Assembly: GCA_023238725.1 (NCBI GenBank)
Contig: CM041547.1
Coordinates: forward strand, 21,562,744 to 21,626,743
Direction: 5' to 3'
Source: Scortum barcoo
Taxonomy: Eukaryota > Chordata > Actinopteri > Centrarchiformes > Terapontidae
Length of the DNA stretch: 64,000 bases
In this document: positions 34,851 to 46,443 of the stretch, one piece after another
Layout: each line of letters starts with the position of its first letter
How positions within the stretch are numbered: the first letter of the stretch is position 1
Notes under the pieces: generated by a model
Told to the model about the DNA's origin: nothing
Seen by the model: only the letters and a program-made list of their open reading frames with translations
The model's database searches: none
Program-made: the position numbers and the translations under genes

Positions 34851-35064
34851 AAAGGCTCAAGCAATGGTTAGGGAAAGAACGCGGAGAGGACGAGAGACGG
34901 CGAGCGAGAAACAGAAAGAGAAAGAGAGAGAGTTGGAGAGAAAAGGGGAAAAAAGAAGCAGCACTCGGCTTTGCCAGCGGTCGTATGCGCTCGTCCAACA
35001 TTGATTCAGGCTCTCTATTTTTTTTTTCCCTATTCTGTGCTCTGCTCTCCCTGGCCCCCCCATC

Positions 35065-35067
35065 TGT

Positions 35068-35106
<39 letters not shown>
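35065..35106. repeat. (TG)n microsatellite
   Basis: TG dinucleotides with one GAG interruption. Reads as Cys-Val in ORFs. Confidence 0.95.
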
Positions 35107-35108
<2 letters not shown>

Positions 35109-35110
35109 TC

Positions 35111-36440
35111 TTGCGCCGGGCCCAGGGATCAGAACAGACACCACTACCAATTACACTTTGCCAAGGATTTTTTTTTTTTTTTTTTTTTGTCAAGGTTCAT
35201 TTTTTTTTATTTTTTGGAATGCACAAAGGACTGTTTTTTTTAAGTGCATCTATTCCTGTTGTTGAAGTTCTTTTTTTCTAACACAGTTTAATACTGTTAA
35301 CATTTCTATTTTTACTTGATCTTTTTTTTAATTTTGCTACAAGTTTTTATCTGTCCTTTTTTGTCCTTTTTATTGTCTAAAGAGCTGCTGGCCGTGGTCC
35401 TACTGCAGCAAATTTTCTCCTTCCTGAAAAATTGGGGTGTTTTTTTTCCTCTTTTGGTTTTAAACTTTGGCCCACTGTTTTTAGTGAGCAACATATTCTG
35501 CTAATTATTTTTTTACAGCCCCCCCAAGTTTTTTTTTTCATCTGCTAATTCTCCACACCCTGCCAAACCAGCACTTGCTTTACATTGGGGAGTGCAGGAG
35601 GAAAAAAAAAAAAGACTGGTGCAGGAGATTTTTTTTTTCACTTTATACGCTGTGCCAAATTTATGATGAGAGTGCAAAATGGTAACTACCAGGCCGTCTG
35701 TCTTCCTCTAGCAGTGTGGTTTTCTGTGGTGATTTCTGTCTGCTTTCAGTTTGTTGTGGAAATGTGAGTCTGGTTGGAGCTCCCTTGCATGGTAGCAGAG
35801 ATAGGAAATGGTATGGCTGATCTTTTAGCAGCACATTTCAACAGTGGTCTTGTGGCGGCAAAGCTTGGCGGTGGTGAGCGACCGGTGTGTGGCAACCCTG
35901 GCACAGGAACGCTGTGGCGAGATCTGGGCTTTGTTGCCCAGAGATATGTAGTGAAGGTATTATGGTACAGCAGAATAACTTTTCTTTTTACAGCAGAACA
36001 CCGGGAGCGCAACTTGGCTCAGCTTTTCAATTGCTTTTAGATTTCAATTCATTTTGTATTTCTTGTCTTGAATGTTTTGGTGTTTATTTATGAAAAAGGA
36101 GGCTTTGTATCTACGGTTAAGATTAATTTTCATTTTTATTACTGCATATGTATTTAGATTTTATCTAAAAGGTAATGAATAATATTTTGACATGATAATA
36201 TTTACTTGAATTGCAGTTTTGGAATTTCGAAGTATTTTGTTAACTATGTAATTATATTTTAAATAACATTATGATAATTTTGATTTTAGTAACAGTCACA
36301 ACGTGATTACTGTATTATAGTATATTTTAATACATTTTCATTATTATCCTTTTTGCCTCTTTTTCATTGAAAATAGTCTAAATGTTTTATTTTAGCTTTA
36401 TTTTGAAGATTTGCATGCTTTCTTTCAAACTAAAAGCCTT
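35111..36440. other. nfix: AT-rich intronic sequence before exon 2
   Basis: T-rich tracts (for example 35168-35188) grade into strongly AT-rich sequence at about 36050-36440. No gene or recognisable element is seen. Confidence 0.6.
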
Positions 36441-36445
36441 TTTTC

Positions 36446-36483
36446 AGCCTCCTAACGGCACGTCTTTTTTTCTCTCCCATCAG
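36446..36483 (+). promoter_or_regulatory. nfix: exon 2 branch point, pyrimidine tract and acceptor
   Basis: TCCTAAC (branch-type CTAAC at 36452-36456) lies 28 nt before the exon and is followed by a T/C tract and CAG. A second CAG at 36444-36446 after TTTTTT is a possible cryptic acceptor that would shift the frame. Confidence 0.7.
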
Positions 36484-37015
36484 GATGAATTTCATCCCTT
36501 CATTGAGGCCCTCCTCCCCCATGTCCGTGCCTTCTCCTACACCTGGTTCAACCTGCAGGCCCGCAAGCGCAAGTACTTCAAGAAGCACGAAAAGAGGATG
36601 ACCAAGGATGAGGAACGCGCGGTGAAGGACGAGCTGCTGGGGGAGAAGCCAGAGATCAAGCAGAAGTGGGCCTCGCGCCTGCTGGCCAAGCTCCGCAAGG
36701 ACATCCGGCCAGAGTTCCGCGAGGACTTTGTGCTCACCATCACGGGGAAGAAGGCCCCCTGCTGCGTGCTGTCCAACCCCGACCAGAAGGGCAAGATCCG
36801 CCGCATCGACTGCCTCCGCCAGGCCGACAAGGTGTGGCGGCTGGACCTGGTGATGGTCATCCTCTTCAAGGGCAGCCCCCTGGAGAGCACGGACGGGGAG
36901 CGGCTGGTCAAGTCGCCCCAGTGCTCCAACCACGGCCTGTGTGTCCAGCCGCACCACATTGGAGTGACGGTCAAGGAGCTGGACCTCTACCTGGCCTACT
37001 TCGTCCACACACCAG
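36484..37015 (+). CDS. nfix: nfix coding exon 2, NFI DNA-binding domain
   Basis: This exon encodes residues 10-186 of a nuclear factor I protein (177 codons plus one nucleotide). NFI proteins are nuclear, bind TTGGC(N5)GCCAA as dimers and regulate developmental transcription. The exon carries most of the N-terminal DNA-binding and dimerisation domain. Landmarks are the basic run QARKRKYFKKHEKR near residues 34-47, KWASRLLAKLRKDIRPEFRED near 70-90, the CC pair at 102-103, Cys119, Cys156 and Cys162, and WRLDLVMVILFKG near 127-139. FSYTW, EFRED, LTITGKK and YFVHTP match NFIX better than NFIA, NFIB or NFIC. The length, 532 nt, is the usual NFI exon 2 length. The acceptor is TCTCTCCCATCAG with a branch-point-like CTAAC at 36452, and the donor is CCAG/GTATGT at 37016. 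Ser140, His159 and Thr49 replace residues that are Ile, Pro and Ser in human NFIX. Third positions are strongly G/C, unlike the AT-rich flanks. The gene continues beyond the window. Confidence 0.97.
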
Positions 37016-37439
37016 GTATGTGGGCACATTTACAGTTGTCACCAATATGACACACACACACAGTCAGTATATAATGTGTCACACACACTTTCACACTCTG
37101 CATGTGAGTCACAGATTAGACCCTGCCCTTCACTATGTACTAAGCTGATCCAATGCCAGGCTTTGATAAACAGAGTCAGGACTAAGATAACGACCACATC
37201 TTGACATTTAAAGGGACGGTCTGTGCAGTCTAATCTTTAAAAAATGTGTTTCAGATAGACGTTTCTATCTGGTTTAAAGAGATTCTGAGAATTTGACAGT
37301 CAGGGCTTAAAACCTGTGTTTACTGAGAGATATGTTTGCATTGGTACATTTGTTCAAGTATTTGTGTGCAAATTTGTCTAAATCCAAATGTGCATGTTTT
37401 CTGGTGCCATCTGTAAACAAAAGCATCTGCAAACCTGTT

Positions 37440-37860
37440 TATCTGTGTGTGCATGCATGTGCATACGTGTGTGTGTGCGTGTGTGTGTGTGCAGAGCAGT
37501 TTGTCATGTGTCATGTGTCTGTAATCCGTGTGCATGTTATTGTGAGATTGGTGTGTATCAATAGCAGTGTGGTAGCGGTGTGTCTGTTGGTTCTTTTGTG
37601 TGTGTGTGTGTGTGGTGGTCTGGAGTGGAGTGCCGTGACAGCTGGCCCGGTCCCAGGTAGTTCAGGAGGAAGGGAGAGTCAGCTTGTCTGCAGCCTCAGC
37701 CCCATCAGCCTACCGCCACTCTGCACACACACACACACACACACACATTCACTCACACATATACAAGTGGACACACACGTGTTAACACACACAGGAACAA
37801 GTGACCCAAGCTGCCTCGTTCGTCTGATTGTTCTGACTTACACACACACACACACACAAG
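37440..37860. repeat. cluster of GT and CA microsatellites
   Basis: GT blocks at about 37443-37493 and 37597-37614 and CA blocks at about 37721-37747 and 37841-37858 are interleaved with unique sequence. The 220-codon frame across it is an artefact of these repeats. Confidence 0.85.
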
Positions 37861-40800
37861 TTGAGACTATTTTGTTTTTGACAGCGTGGCTCTGTGTCTG
37901 CTTGTTTATGAGATGTATTATTTTCCCCACTTTCAGCACACGAGTTTGCTGCCATAACCATAAAGTTAAAATAGAGGTGGTGAAAATATTTTAGTGTAAT
38001 GTCTAAACAGACCCACATGTATTCTTCTCTCAGGGCAATTTAACATTGTCAAATGTGACAGTGGGAATATTCACTTTGTTCAATTTTACTGTTGTCCAGT
38101 TCAGCAGAAAAGAACAGACACATGCTTGATTTTATTTCATAGCTAATTACAAAAAGGATGATTATTTTGTGTTAAATAAATAGTAATACTAAAATGAGGA
38201 CACAAAATGAACATAATAATATAAAATTATTCAGTTTTTGCAAAATAAAAGATAGAAACACTTCTTCTGATGTAAAAGAAGAAAATACAATTTTGTCATT
38301 TTAAGATATTAAAATGAAGTAATGCATATTAATTACTGGAGCATTAGTGCATTGGTCCTGAGAGAACAGACCTGTTATTCATTGCCAATAATCCTCTTCC
38401 ATTGCAGGAAATCTAAATCATTAACATCAAGTTTCTTGAGGTGTGCAGACATCATGTGAACCTGTTTGTAAGTGAGGGGAAAATAGCTTTGAATCCAGTG
38501 AAATTGTATTTAAAAAAAAAAAAAAAAAGGAGGACTATTGATGGTGCATCTGTGGTTATTACATGTGGTGCTGTTTGTCAGAGAGTGGCACTGCCGGAAA
38601 TTTACTATGTTCCAGACGTGACTTGTTAGTGTAATTTAGTGTCATAGTAGTGTCAGTATCATATTCACAATTGAAGCCCAGCTGTACCACAAATATTGAA
38701 TCATAATAATCATGCTTTAGCAGTATTAATTTACAATTTGATATAATATGCATTTTTTTCCTTTTCATCATTCACAGTCATTCCAGTCACAGTCCAGCTG
38801 ATTGTTTCCATGATTCAGGTGTTTGCAGGTAGACTCAGGTGTAAACACATGTCACGCGGTTCCAGACCCTTTCCCTGCCCTTTAATAATATCCCGGGTCT
38901 CTCACCACACACTGGCATACAGTTACAGGACCTTAATTCTTCTCCTTGGCAGGGAGGTGCAGCGTTCCTCTGTGACAGAGTACCCCTTGCCAGGCTCCTT
39001 TCAGCCCAGTGTGTAACTCTGCTTGAGTTTGCGGGGCCTCCGTGAGCGCCTCTTCCTGTTCCACAATGCGCCGTGGCGAACCGCGGCTCAGATTAGCTCC
39101 CAGCGCAGCCTGGTGCTCCTCGGAGTAAAGCCGTTTTTTTTTTTTTTAGTCCGTGCCAGAATCCAGCAGCCACTCACCCCCCCTCATACATACGCTGCAC
39201 TGGCCTCCACGTTACGGATTTGTGTGCGATTGTACATCACATTTGTATGTATTTGTACACATTCTTATATAAATCTGTTTGATATATTGATGTTTTTCAC
39301 GCGAGAGGACAATATTCCCTTAATTAACCATGAGCATTTTTTAACACTGAAAAAAAGGCATACAAAGGCATCCAACATAAAGACAGGATCCTTTTCTCTT
39401 TTTTTTTATTGGTCTTTTGTGCTCGTGTCCAAAAAAAGCCGAATGCATTTAGACCTGCATCTGCTGACAAAGGTGCAAGTCCACTCCTGTGGGAGGGAGA
39501 CGGTTTCTTATTCTGATCCTGCTCAGCTTTTCCACAGCAGGCTCGCAGGCAGTCTGCGCAGCACCTTGCACGCGTGACTAGAATGGAACAGAGGGAACAT
39601 TAGGAAATAACTCCAATAAAAAACATCACCACTTGTATAAGCTCGAATTGCTCTGTTTTCCAGGAGGCTGGCTGGGGTTAACCAGAGTTTACAGAGGACA
39701 GACAGACAGTGGCTCCATTCTAACCTTTGGGGTGGCAGCGGTACAGTTTTATTCTTAGCCTCCCATTCCAGGGTGTCTGTGTCTTGCGGAAGCTATCAGT
39801 TGCCAGGCCTGATGATTGGACCGCAGCCGCCTCACCCGCCTGTCCTCGCCGCGGCGTTTCAGTTCTCTTGTCCCACTGATGTCACTGTCTCCAGCTGCAG
39901 GGGGGGCTCTGCTTTCAAGTGGCGTGATTGACAGAACAGGAGATACACCCCCTCCAACACACTAACCCCCTCCTCTGTTTCTGCTTCCCTACAGTATGGT
40001 ATGTGTCTCTGCTTTTGTCCAATTATAGACTTGGGCCCTTCCAGACGGGGCAGTGTGAGCTGGGACAGATCACAGCCGCTCTGCTCTGATCTGCACTTCT
40101 GCTGTGCAGCTGCATAGGAAGACTCTTTTGACAAATACCTGGCCGCACATGCACATTACACACACACACACAGATCACGGTATAAAGGTCGCAGACTGAT
40201 GAGAGTCGACCCCAAAAGTGGTTCACTTTCTTTTCACTGATTCGGCTGCATCTGATGATGATAACAATAATGGTTCAGGGATGTGAAGGAAGCGAGGGAG
40301 ATCGGGGAGGGGATCTGATCTCATCTTTTGATCACATGTCTGCCGAAACCAAAGTCTGGCTCACCAGTTGGGCGCTGAGGGCCCTCCTCCACCTAGAGAC
40401 CCCAGATCAGGTCATGTTTTTCGAGCGCCGTGTTCCGTATTTGTCAGTCTGACCAAGCCGCACGGTTCCAGCATTAGTCATGTTTGGAGTCCGAGCTCAT
40501 ACAGCTTTCATTACTTGAGCTGTTATGATAAAAAGATGTTTCTGAGAGTGCAGCCTCCATATCTGTTCTCTGTGCTGGAGACAGACGGACCAGAGAGGTG
40601 CCTGGGCCAGGTCCGAAAAACCAGCAGTGTGTTTTTTTGAGTGTGTGTGTGAGTGAGTGCGTGCCAGACTGCACCCTATCTCCATGTTGCTACGGTGCTC
40701 CTAAGACACTCATTTACCCATCAATGTGTCTCCGTGCGTTGTCCAGACGTTACAAATAGCCAAGAGAATATCTTTTAATAGAGGCGAACAAAGAAGGGAA

Positions 40801-42269
40801 TCAGCAGAGAGACAGGCAGCTGGGCTGAGAGACTTAACGTCACGCTAATCCATCAAACACATCTTATCTGCTTCGCCCAATATCCTGAGCTTCAAAGGGA
40901 GGTAACATTATCAGATGCGGTTACATAATGAAGAAGACACCAAACAGGACAGGGTGTTTGTTTGTGTGTGGGGTCGTTTGCAGAGGCTATACATTATGGC
41001 AGCGTAAGAGCACAACATGACAGCAGCAGTAATACTCGCGCACAGTCGGGTTGTGTCGTCCTGTCAGTTTCTGAGTGTTTGCAGCAGAAGAAAAGAGGGA
41101 ATTATAATGATTTGAAGAAAAAAAATCCCTCTCAGTCTCTTTTCTTTGGCTGGGCGTGTTGTGCGGCGCAGAGATTTCTGGACGAGAGCAGAATTGTGCT
41201 CCAGTGTTCTGGCACCGGTCCGTAACCCGGGCCGACAGAGAAATGGAGAGTGTCGGCGCCGAGGGAGCCACATTCATCTGGTGTGAAAAACACTGCTGGT
41301 CCGACACTTTCAACGGAAACTTTCTTACACTTTGCTGTCATTTGAAATAATGTGCCCAATAAAGTTTGAGCTTCGGCGAGCCCCCCTCTTGACGGGACAG
41401 CGTCAGTGACACTGTGGTGTTTTAATACGCACTGAGGCATAGGGGCCTCCAACAGGCCCGGCTTGGCCCATTTTCAGAGCCCCCAGTTTTTCCAGTTGCC
41501 TTTTTGCCATGCGTGTGTGTTGTAAAAGGAGGGAAAGAGAAAAGAAGAGTGGAGTGTGCGGTGTGTAAGGAATTACTGGTAAACAGATTATTCCAGTTTG
41601 TTCGGGCTTCCAAAAAAATTGGTAGAAACACGCGGACCGTTGTGACAGGCGGCGCGCGATCCTTGCCCGATCCTCTGACCTCCTTTAACCGATCGCTCAC
41701 AACTTTCCACCGCTCTATAGGTCCGCCTGCCGAGCAGCTCAACGGGCTTGGTAGCAGGCCAGCATGCTTCATATTCACTGTAATTATCCAGTTTAGTGAA
41801 TAATACTGGAAAAGATACACAAAAGAGCGAGTATATGATTGAATTAAGTCTAATTTTGAAACAAAGGTCAGGTCTTAGCTTTGCAAATAGAAAAATTCCT
41901 TGTACCAGAAAGTGCCTATTGTGAAAACATGGATTAGCTTTATTTCCTAATTTCACTGTACAGTGATTTTTAATTATTTGTGTAATTAAGGTTAATAAAT
42001 AAACGTTATGGTGTCTCTTTCAGCAATTTAGCAGCTCAGCTCTGTTCCCTTTTTTTTTTTGTACTTACTTAGCAAATGGTAGCTGACATTTAACAAACAG
42101 AAATGTATTTGTTTCTGATTAAATTAAATTACTTAATAATATGCACTGAGACAACATTAATAAATAAATTGAACACATAATTAAATAGATATAAAAGCTT
42201 TTTATCTATTGAATAAATTCTGCATTTGCTTTACTGTATTTCCGAATGGCTTTTCTTCTTTTTAAAAAC

Positions 42270-42287
42270 AAAAAAAAAAAAAAAAAA
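42270..42287. repeat. poly-A tract
   Basis: Eighteen consecutive A. Confidence 0.9.
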
Positions 42288-44949
42288 GGAGAACACAAAA
42301 CAAAACAGGCGCACATTTTTCCCTCCAGTTTCTTTGTGTACCGTGTTTGCTCTCTAACACTCGTTTCAGCGTGTGAATTTGCATGACCGGTCCTCTCTGT
42401 TTCTGTACAGGCGCCAGGCCTGAAATCTGTCTGTCCCCTAAAAACATACGTATCCCCGCACAGGAGGGGCGGCTTGGCTTCTCTGCCGCTTGAGCCGAGG
42501 GGCAAAGAGCAGGAGGAGAGGAGAGGTGAAGACGGCAGACGAGTAGAAAAAGAGAGGAAAAGAGAGCGTCTCTTCTGGGCCGGTTCCCAGCAGCCAGATT
42601 CTGATCAGTCCGCCTTGCGCCTTGTTCCCTCGGTCCAGTGGAGCAGAGCGCAGGGAGGCTGCCCTGTAATTGGGACAGCTCTTTCCATACGGAAAACGGG
42701 ACCGGAACACCGCGACTCCGCCGAGCACAGATCCCCCGTCTCTGTGTGGATTTTGCTTTTTATTTAAAACCGTCTCAAATTCAAAAAATTAGCAATTATA
42801 CGCAAACAAAATCCTCTTACACAAAAAAAAAATCCTAAATAAAATCCTTGAAATGAGCACTAATAATGAATAGATGAATAAATATCTCCCTTTTTAATTT
42901 TTCCCCTGCCTTATTTATTCTCTCATTTAATGGTAATAAATGTCAGTCACTGCTGTTGCGATGATATTGAGCACTGATATAAAGTAAAAAGAAAAGCGTA
43001 GAATAAAGATGATGCAAAATGCCATGCTGAAAACAAAGAGAGAGGGAGGGCAGATATTCAGGCTAGTGGGGCTGGTTGGCAGCATTTGGCACCCAAAGCT
43101 GCAGCTCTGTTTAGAAGGTGCCAGCTTTTCAAACCGACACAGTCTCTGCCAACTTCTCTCCTTCTGATCCTTTTCTTTCTCTCTCATTTTAACATTTTTC
43201 CCCCCATATCCTTGTTTTCGCTTAACACGTCTTCCCCTCTGCGCGTCCCCTTACGCCCCTGCCACCACTCCTGAGCTCGCTTTTTCACAGCGGGTTGCCA
43301 GAAAAAGAACATGTAAACTTAAGGCCATATTTTGTGGAGATGTCGGTACGTCGTATAAAATGGCTATCGTCTTACCAGGCGTGTTCTTTTATTTTTTCTT
43401 TTTTTTTTTTTTCCTCCCTCCAAAATATTTTCCGCAGGCTTTTAGCAGAGCGAATATTATTACTCGGTGTGATGGTGCTGCTGTGGAGTCAGGTCCAAAA
43501 CAAAATGGAGGATAAAGCGCTGCTCCTCTCCAATCAGAGGAGAGAACGATTCCACATGTGGAAAAAAAAATTACACTGGCAAATTCACAATACTGGATGA
43601 TTCTCTTTTTATGTGAATATCTTTTTCTTTTTTTGCCTTTGCATATTTTTTACTTTTGCTGCAGATCTCCATAGATGTCTTCAGACTCAGGTAGCAGGTA
43701 GTGAAGCACATCATTTCACATCATTCGGGACGGAGACCCTTCATGGACAAGAACGTGGTGGCGTGAGTGATTGGAGTAAGCGTTAAACGCTGGGTGTGGG
43801 GATGGATGGAATTACTCAATAATGATCAGAAAATTAGAGCCATTATTGAGGGAGAGTAAACAGGCCTCTCTAAGTGTGAAAGGCCCCTATTCAGCCAGGA
43901 CCAGGAGCAGGACTTCTTTCTTCCTTTCATGGATCCACCCATGGCCTCGAGAGCCCCGCTTTTGTTCCCTGAAATAACAGAGTGAATATATGGGGTTGCA
44001 TGGGTGGGGGTCCTGTTCCCAGTGCTGCGCACAGTATGGAATACAGCCACTGTCTGTAAGGTGCACTCCATATTTATCCATCCTTTACATTCGCATTTTC
44101 TTCCCCTTAATTCAGTGGAAGATTTATTTTTTCTGCCTCTCCCATACTTGCGCTTTTTAATCAGATTAGCACACAAATTCTGCCGGCGCAAGGTGCGTTT
44201 AAGTGTTTTCGTGCTTCTGCGAGAGAGCACCTGGGTGTCTTTTCACCATTGTCGTCACTTAAGACAAAAAAAACGCAGCACTCGTTTCCTTCCGCGACTT
44301 CTGCATCCTGAGAGTCGACAGTCAGGGGAAAAGCGGGTGTAAACTAGGCGCTAATGCCGTCGCTCCCGTGTTTGCCGGCGCAAGTGTTCTAATTAATGGG
44401 AAATGGATAAATAAATAAACTCGCCATGTCTCCGAGCAGCTGAACAGCAAGTGCGCTGCTCAGACGGGGACAAAGACATGAAGAGAGGGATTTACACTTT
44501 GAACAAGCTGTTGGAGAGAATAAAGGAGACTGTGTTACGTGTTTGGTTTTTTTTGTTTTTTTCCCTCACATCATTTTTAAGCGCTGTAGTTCATAGCTCA
44601 GATTAGGAAGATGTGACAAATGATTTTTCTGTAGCTGTTTTAATGATGACTGCAGTAAAGTCTTAAATGTGACCCCTCGATTTTATGTTCAGTAAGGTTA
44701 AACTGTGATCAGGGCAGTTTTTGTACGATTTTTTTTGCACACAGTGTGGCAGCCACATACTTTCACATATCTTGATGTCATATTTCTATTCAATAGCTCA
44801 TCCTTCTTCACTCAGGTCTCCCTCCTTCACCCCCGCCCCCTCCCCCCCCTCTGAGGACGCTCTCCAGGGCAGGGCTCCGTCCAGCTCTGGGCTCCTGCTC
44901 AGAAAAATCACCAAAATCACCTGACACGTTCGCTCACTTTCTCCGTCTG

Positions 44950-45115
44950 TTTGCTTTTCATATGGACGGCCAGATCCATTTCACAGGCATCATTTTGGAT
45001 GGTAACATTCTCATTATACCCGTCAACTGTCAGTGCTCAACTCTCTCGTCTATAATTTCAGACTCATTTGAATTCTTATTGGCAGCTCCGATGCATAAAT
45101 TTCATAAAAAGATAG
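44950..45115. promoter_or_regulatory. candidate conserved non-coding element
   Basis: Unique-looking sequence without simple repeats, with AATTCTTATTGGCAGC (CCAAT/NFI-like half-site) and GATGCATAAATTTCATAAA. Proposed from texture only. Confidence 0.25.
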
Positions 45116-46348
45116 AAAAACAACCGTTTTTTCCCCTCCCTCCCTGGTGAGCAATAAAAATATGGATGAGATTAGGGGAAAAGAAGTTTATGAAATTGCA
45201 TTGTTTGTTTGGATTTATTTATCTGAATAACACATGTCCTATGTTGCACTTTAGTTTTTCTACATTTAATATATTTCCATGCTGACAAAAAGTTGTGTGT
45301 CAGCTTCACAGCCTCACAACAAAAACACCAAGATATCAAGCTCCAGCGCGCAAATGGCCGCACTCGATCTGTGCATTGGATAGCTGTCCACAAACAGATG
45401 AATAGAGTTGCTACATGGCCACGTAGCTTTTTTTTTTTTTTTCTTTCGCTCAGTGTACCTTTCCTGGGTGACGTCCAAGGAGTGTCAGCGACTGGCCTGG
45501 TTGGCACGGTGAGTGGCCACGCAGTGCTGGGCCGTTTCCGTGGCACTGCGGCGCTCTGTGTGGGCAACCAGAGCACAGAGCGCTGCCAGAGGAATCCACT
45601 CAGATCGCTTTCACTATATAGAGGCGTCCCCTGCATTCATGCATATAGATAAGCAAATACCTATACAGTACAGCTGGGCGGGACTGTGCGTAACATCACA
45701 GGTAGCTGCTATGTACTGACTGTCAACGTTAAGCTTTTTCCAGTCAGAGCGTGATTTTAGTTACAAAGAAATAATTCATATTCCCTTGAGAAAAAGGATA
45801 GATTTTCTTGGCGTTATGATATACTATTTCTGGATATATAAAACACTTGTCATTGGATGTGGACCAAGTGAGACATATGAAAATGTCAAACCGTAATTTT
45901 AGAGCAGATTCTTCCCTTAATGTTCACACGTTTTCTTAGGCTTAGCTCAGTCTGGGGAGCTTACATGTGAGTTTTATCTTCTAAGAAGCTCCGAGGACCA
46001 TTTGAGATTGGAGCTCGGATATAATTTGTAATTTAAAAAAGCAGGTGAGACTGTGAAAGACTCCTCTACAGGGAAGCGGCTTTAATCCCTGTTTTTTTTG
46101 TTGACATTAGCTTTACTCCCTCATTATTTAGGGTCCCACATGACCCCACTGCCAAATGTATGACGATAATGAAATATTTGAAAAACCAACCAAACGTTTT
46201 TTTCTTCTCTCCTCACCTTATTAAGGCCCAGTGTGTAGAAAAGTCTTAAAGTGGTAACACTTTTTATTTGCTACGAACTGAGTAACTAATTGTTAGGATG
46301 GAAATAGTTCATGTTTAATGTTATATTGATGTGCTTGAAGTAATATGT

Positions 46349-46443
46349 ACACACACACACACACACACACACAGGCACATACACACACATACTGACACAC
46401 ACACAAACACACTCACACACACAGACACACACAAACACACTCA
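46349..46443. repeat. compound (AC)n microsatellite
   Basis: AC blocks with scattered G and T interruptions over about 95 bp. Confidence 0.95.

Larger units (their letters stand above)
33900..35110 (+). promoter_or_regulatory. CpG-rich island upstream of exon 2, possible alternative promoter
   Basis: This segment 1.4-2.6 kb before exon 2 is clearly richer in CpG than the intron around it. It contains a YY1-like ATGGCGGCCAT at 34477-34487, G-runs at 34435-34470, long GA and CT tracts, and NFI half-sites at 34585, 34796, 34821 and 34846. Two ATGs in good context (33977 and 34477) open short frames that stop early. NFI genes are known to use several first exons, so a second promoter here is plausible but unproven. 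Confidence 0.35.
9908..36483 (+). other. nfix: nfix intron 1 (phase 0)
   Basis: The intron runs from the GTAAAT donor after exon 1 to the CAG acceptor before exon 2, about 26.6 kb. It is bounded by two exons whose peptides join exactly as in NFIX. It contains a CpG-rich 5' end, many microsatellites, several decayed transposons, and two internal CpG-rich islands near 32.2-32.5 and 33.9-35.1 kb. Alternative first exons inside this intron are plausible, because NFI genes are known to use several N-termini, but I found none with a convincing peptide. Confidence 0.9.

Noticed and set aside
36430..37029. 199-codon antisense frame over exon 2 (and a 145-codon one)
   Set aside because: They arise from the G/C third positions of the sense exon, whose protein is an unmistakable NFI domain. 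The antisense products resemble nothing known.
36666..37148. 160-codon sense-strand frame shifted relative to NFI
   Set aside because: Pro/Gly/Arg-rich out-of-frame reading of exon 2, running on into the CA-rich intron.
37165..37200. AG/AGTCAGGACTAAG as the start of nfix exon 3
   Set aside because: Phase 1 reading begins E-S-G, as expected, but hits a stop after two more codons.
42590..42640. AG/ATTCTGATCAGTCC as the start of nfix exon 3
   Set aside because: Reads D-S-D-Q-S then diverges completely from the expected sequence. The similarity is too short.
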